DNA of 21,502 bases, taken from assembly GCA_964651405.1 (NCBI GenBank), contig CAZYZB010000014.1:1-21502 (forward strand), written 5' to 3'. Source of the stretch: JAWBOD01 sp964651405 (GTDB taxonomy: Archaea; Aenigmatarchaeota; Aenigmatarchaeia; Aenigmatarchaeales; Aenigmatarchaeaceae). Numbering within the stretch: position 1 is the first letter of the stretch; the number at the start of each line of letters is the position of its first letter. Below, piece by piece: positions 20,074 through 21,502 of the stretch. The notes beneath the pieces were generated by a model, which saw only the letters and a list, made by a program, of their open reading frames with translations, made no database searches and had not been told where the DNA came from. A program made the position numbers and the translations under genes.

Positions 20074-20180
20074 GAAAATAAATTTGCTTGTACTAATAGG
20101 TATTTTTTAAATAAATACAGCATAACGTTCTTAGAATTAATTAAAATAAAAGAAAGAGAGCTAAAATAAAAAATTTAAAA
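20074..20180 (-). terminator. T-rich terminator region downstream of aEF-1A
   Basis: The minus strand immediately after the aEF-1A stop carries repeated T-runs (TTTTTTATTTT and CTTTCTTTTATTTT, within about 20142-20172), typical of archaeal oligo-T termination. No hairpin is evident. The rest of the interval holds nothing further that I can support. Confidence 0.45.
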
Positions 20181-21449
20181 TTATTTTGCTTTCACGATTT
20201 CTAAGCAGACACCTGCAGCAATCGTCTGACCCATATCTCTGACTGCAAATCTTGCTAACTCTGGAAAGTCTTTACTCGTCTCAAGAACAAACGGCTTGCT
20301 CGGAACGCATTTGACTATTGCAGCGTCTCCAGTCTTTATAAAATCTGGATGTTCTTGCAAGGTTGCTCCTGACTTGGGATCAATCTTTCTTACAATCTCA
20401 GTTACTTTGCATGCAGTCTGTGAAGTGTGAACGTGGAACACAGGCGTGTAACCCTTCGTTATTACGTTCGGATGATGCAAGACTATTATTTGTGCTGTAA
20501 ATTCTTTTACAACAGATGGAGGATTGCTAACAGTTCCTACAACATCTCCTCTCTTTATGTCAGTCTTGTTTACGCCTCTTACAGAGAATCCAACATTGTC
20601 TCCTGGTTTTGCTTCTGGTATTTGCTCGTGATGCATTTCTATTGACTTAACTTCTCCCTTCACTCCAGCTGGTTCAAACACTACCATATCTCCTGTTTTC
20701 ATTATTCCTGTTTCTACTCTTCCTACTGGAACAGTTCCTATTCCCGTAATCGTGTAGACGTCTTGGACTGGTAGTCTTAAAGGCTTGTCAACTGGCTGTG
20801 CTGGAACATGTAAAGTATCAAATGCTTCAACTAACGTTGGTCCGTTGTACCAAGCCGTTTTAGCAGATTTCTTTGCAACATTGTCTCCCATATAACCGGA
20901 AGTTGGAACAAATAATATTTTGGAAGTATCATAACCAACTGACTTTAAAAGTTTCTCCACATCTGTTTTCGTGGAATTAAACTTTGCTTGGTCATAATTA
21001 ACAGAATCCATCTTGTTAATAGCAACTATAATTTGACCTACACCTAAGACTTTAATCAAGAATACGTGCTCTTTTGTCTGTTCTTGTATTCCTTCCTTGG
21101 CAGAGCAAACTAACAAAGCTGCATCTGCTTGAGAAGCACCTGTTATCATGTTCTTAACAAAGTCTCTGTGTCCTGGGGCATCTATGATTGTGAAATAATA
21201 TTTTGGAGTATCAAATCTTTGATGCATTACATCAATTGTAACTCCTCTTTCTCTTTCTTCTTTTAATTTATCCATGACAAAAGCAAATTCAAATGTTTCT
21301 TTCTTTAATTCTGTAGCTAATTCTTTTAATTTTCTCATGTCTTCTTCTTTTATTGCTCCTGTATCATAAAGTATTCTACCGACTAGAGTTGATTTTCCAT
21401 GGTCAACATGACCTATTGTTACTAAGTTTAAGTGTGGTTTTTGAGCCAT
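20181..21449 (-). CDS. tuf: Translation elongation factor aEF-1A
   Basis: GTPase that delivers aminoacyl-tRNA to the ribosomal A site. The 422-residue archaeal protein has the P-loop GHVDHGKST (13-21), switch I with [18 protein letters not shown] (about 56-73), [12 protein letters not shown] (90-101) and NKMD (145-148), then two beta-barrel domains with [22 protein letters not shown] and the end [20 protein letters not shown]. Length matches the family (about 430). GGTGA at 21454-21458 precedes the ATG. In many archaea this gene is followed directly by uS10; here two orphan genes intervene. Confidence 0.98.
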   Translation of the reverse strand: MAQKPHLNLVTIGHVDHGKSTLVGRILYDTGAIKEEDMRKLKELATELKKETFEFAFVMDKLKEERERGVTIDVMHQRFDTPKYYFTIIDAPGHRDFVKNMITGASQADAALLVCSAKEGIQEQTKEHVFLIKVLGVGQIIVAINKMDSVNYDQAKFNSTKTDVEKLLKSVGYDTSKILFVPTSGYMGDNVAKKSAKTAWYNGPTLVEAFDTLHVPAQPVDKPLRLPVQDVYTITGIGTVPVGRVETGIMKTGDMVVFEPAGVKGEVKSIEMHHEQIPEAKPGDNVGFSVRGVNKTDIKRGDVVGTVSNPPSVVKEFTAQIIVLHHPNVITKGYTPVFHVHTSQTACKVTEIVRKIDPKSGATLQEHPDFIKTGDAAIVKCVPSKPFVLETSKDFPELARFAVRDMGQTIAAGVCLEIVKAK

Positions 21450-21453
21450 CTAA

Positions 21454-21489
21454 TCACCTTTTATCTTTATTAAATGCAAGCTATTTAAA
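21454..21489 (-). promoter_or_regulatory. aEF-1A promoter and ribosome site
   Basis: TTTAAATA at 21482-21489 predicts a start near 21461, giving a leader of about 12 nt that holds AAGGTGAT (GGTGA at 21454-21458). Strong ribosome site in line with a highly expressed gene. Confidence 0.55.
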
Positions 21490-21502
21490 GTTTTTGTTAT
21501 AT

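Noticed and set aside
19875..20123. Minus-strand 82-residue frame opposite the 61-residue membrane ORF
   Set aside because: No TATA box or ribosome site at its start and low-complexity composition; the plus-strand frame has promoter spacing and a sensible two-helix topology.
1..21502. CRISPR arrays, insertion sequences or prophage genes
   Set aside because: No regularly spaced repeats, transposase or phage proteins, and no long inverted repeats were seen on either strand.

Overview
This AT-rich window carries the canonical archaeal S10/spc ribosomal superoperon, almost all on the minus strand. Archaeal origin follows from the archaeal/eukaryotic-type proteins (eS4, eL19, eL32, an eL34-like protein, aIF1, RNase P Rpp29, Cbf5, aEF-1A), the gene order, TATA boxes about 25 bp upstream of transcript starts, and GGTGA-type Shine-Dalgarno sites. 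Small proteins, bacterial-type MetK and Adk, and a shortened eL34 suggest a DPANN-like lineage. That placement is inference.

Layout, in transcription order from high to low coordinates. aEF-1A (20181-21449) has its own promoter. A zone of short genes follows: two small membrane proteins on the plus strand, an unrecognised 91-residue protein, and uS10. Next come an interrupted tRNA-Ser gene (18596-18758) and a COG2426-type membrane protein. Two unrecognised ORFs (17010-17930) precede the superoperon: uL3, uL4, uL23, uL2, uS19, uL22, uS3, uL29, aIF1, Rpp29, uS17, uL14, uL24, eS4, uL5, uS14, uS8, uL6, [pyruvate-kinase-C-like], eL32, [53-residue zinc ribbon], eL19, uL18, uS5, uL30, [half-size EamA-type membrane protein], uL15, SecY, Adk, DUF106/EMC3-like, eL34-like. 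Bracketed genes are additions to the usual order. A 100-N assembly gap (1665-1764) follows, then a 30-residue membrane ORF (+), Cbf5 (TruB family) and the N-terminal 158 residues of a bacterial-type MetK running off the left edge.

The genes make ribosomal subunits, start translation (aIF1), deliver aminoacyl-tRNA (aEF-1A), process and modify RNA (Rpp29, Cbf5), and insert membrane proteins (SecY, DUF106/EMC3-like). Genes inside the operon overlap or lie within a few bases and carry GTGA-type ribosome sites. Several monocistronic genes look leaderless, with TATA boxes 24-28 bp from the start codon.

The most exciting element is the tRNA. Read on the minus strand, 18596-18758 gives an 84-nt class II tRNA-Ser with anticodon GGA only after three introns are removed: near position 8/9, at 30/31 in the anticodon stem, and at 59/60 in the T-loop. 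Each junction pair can form a bulge-helix-bulge, and the T-loop one is textbook-perfect. The first intron is ambiguous because the 5' acceptor strand is present twice.
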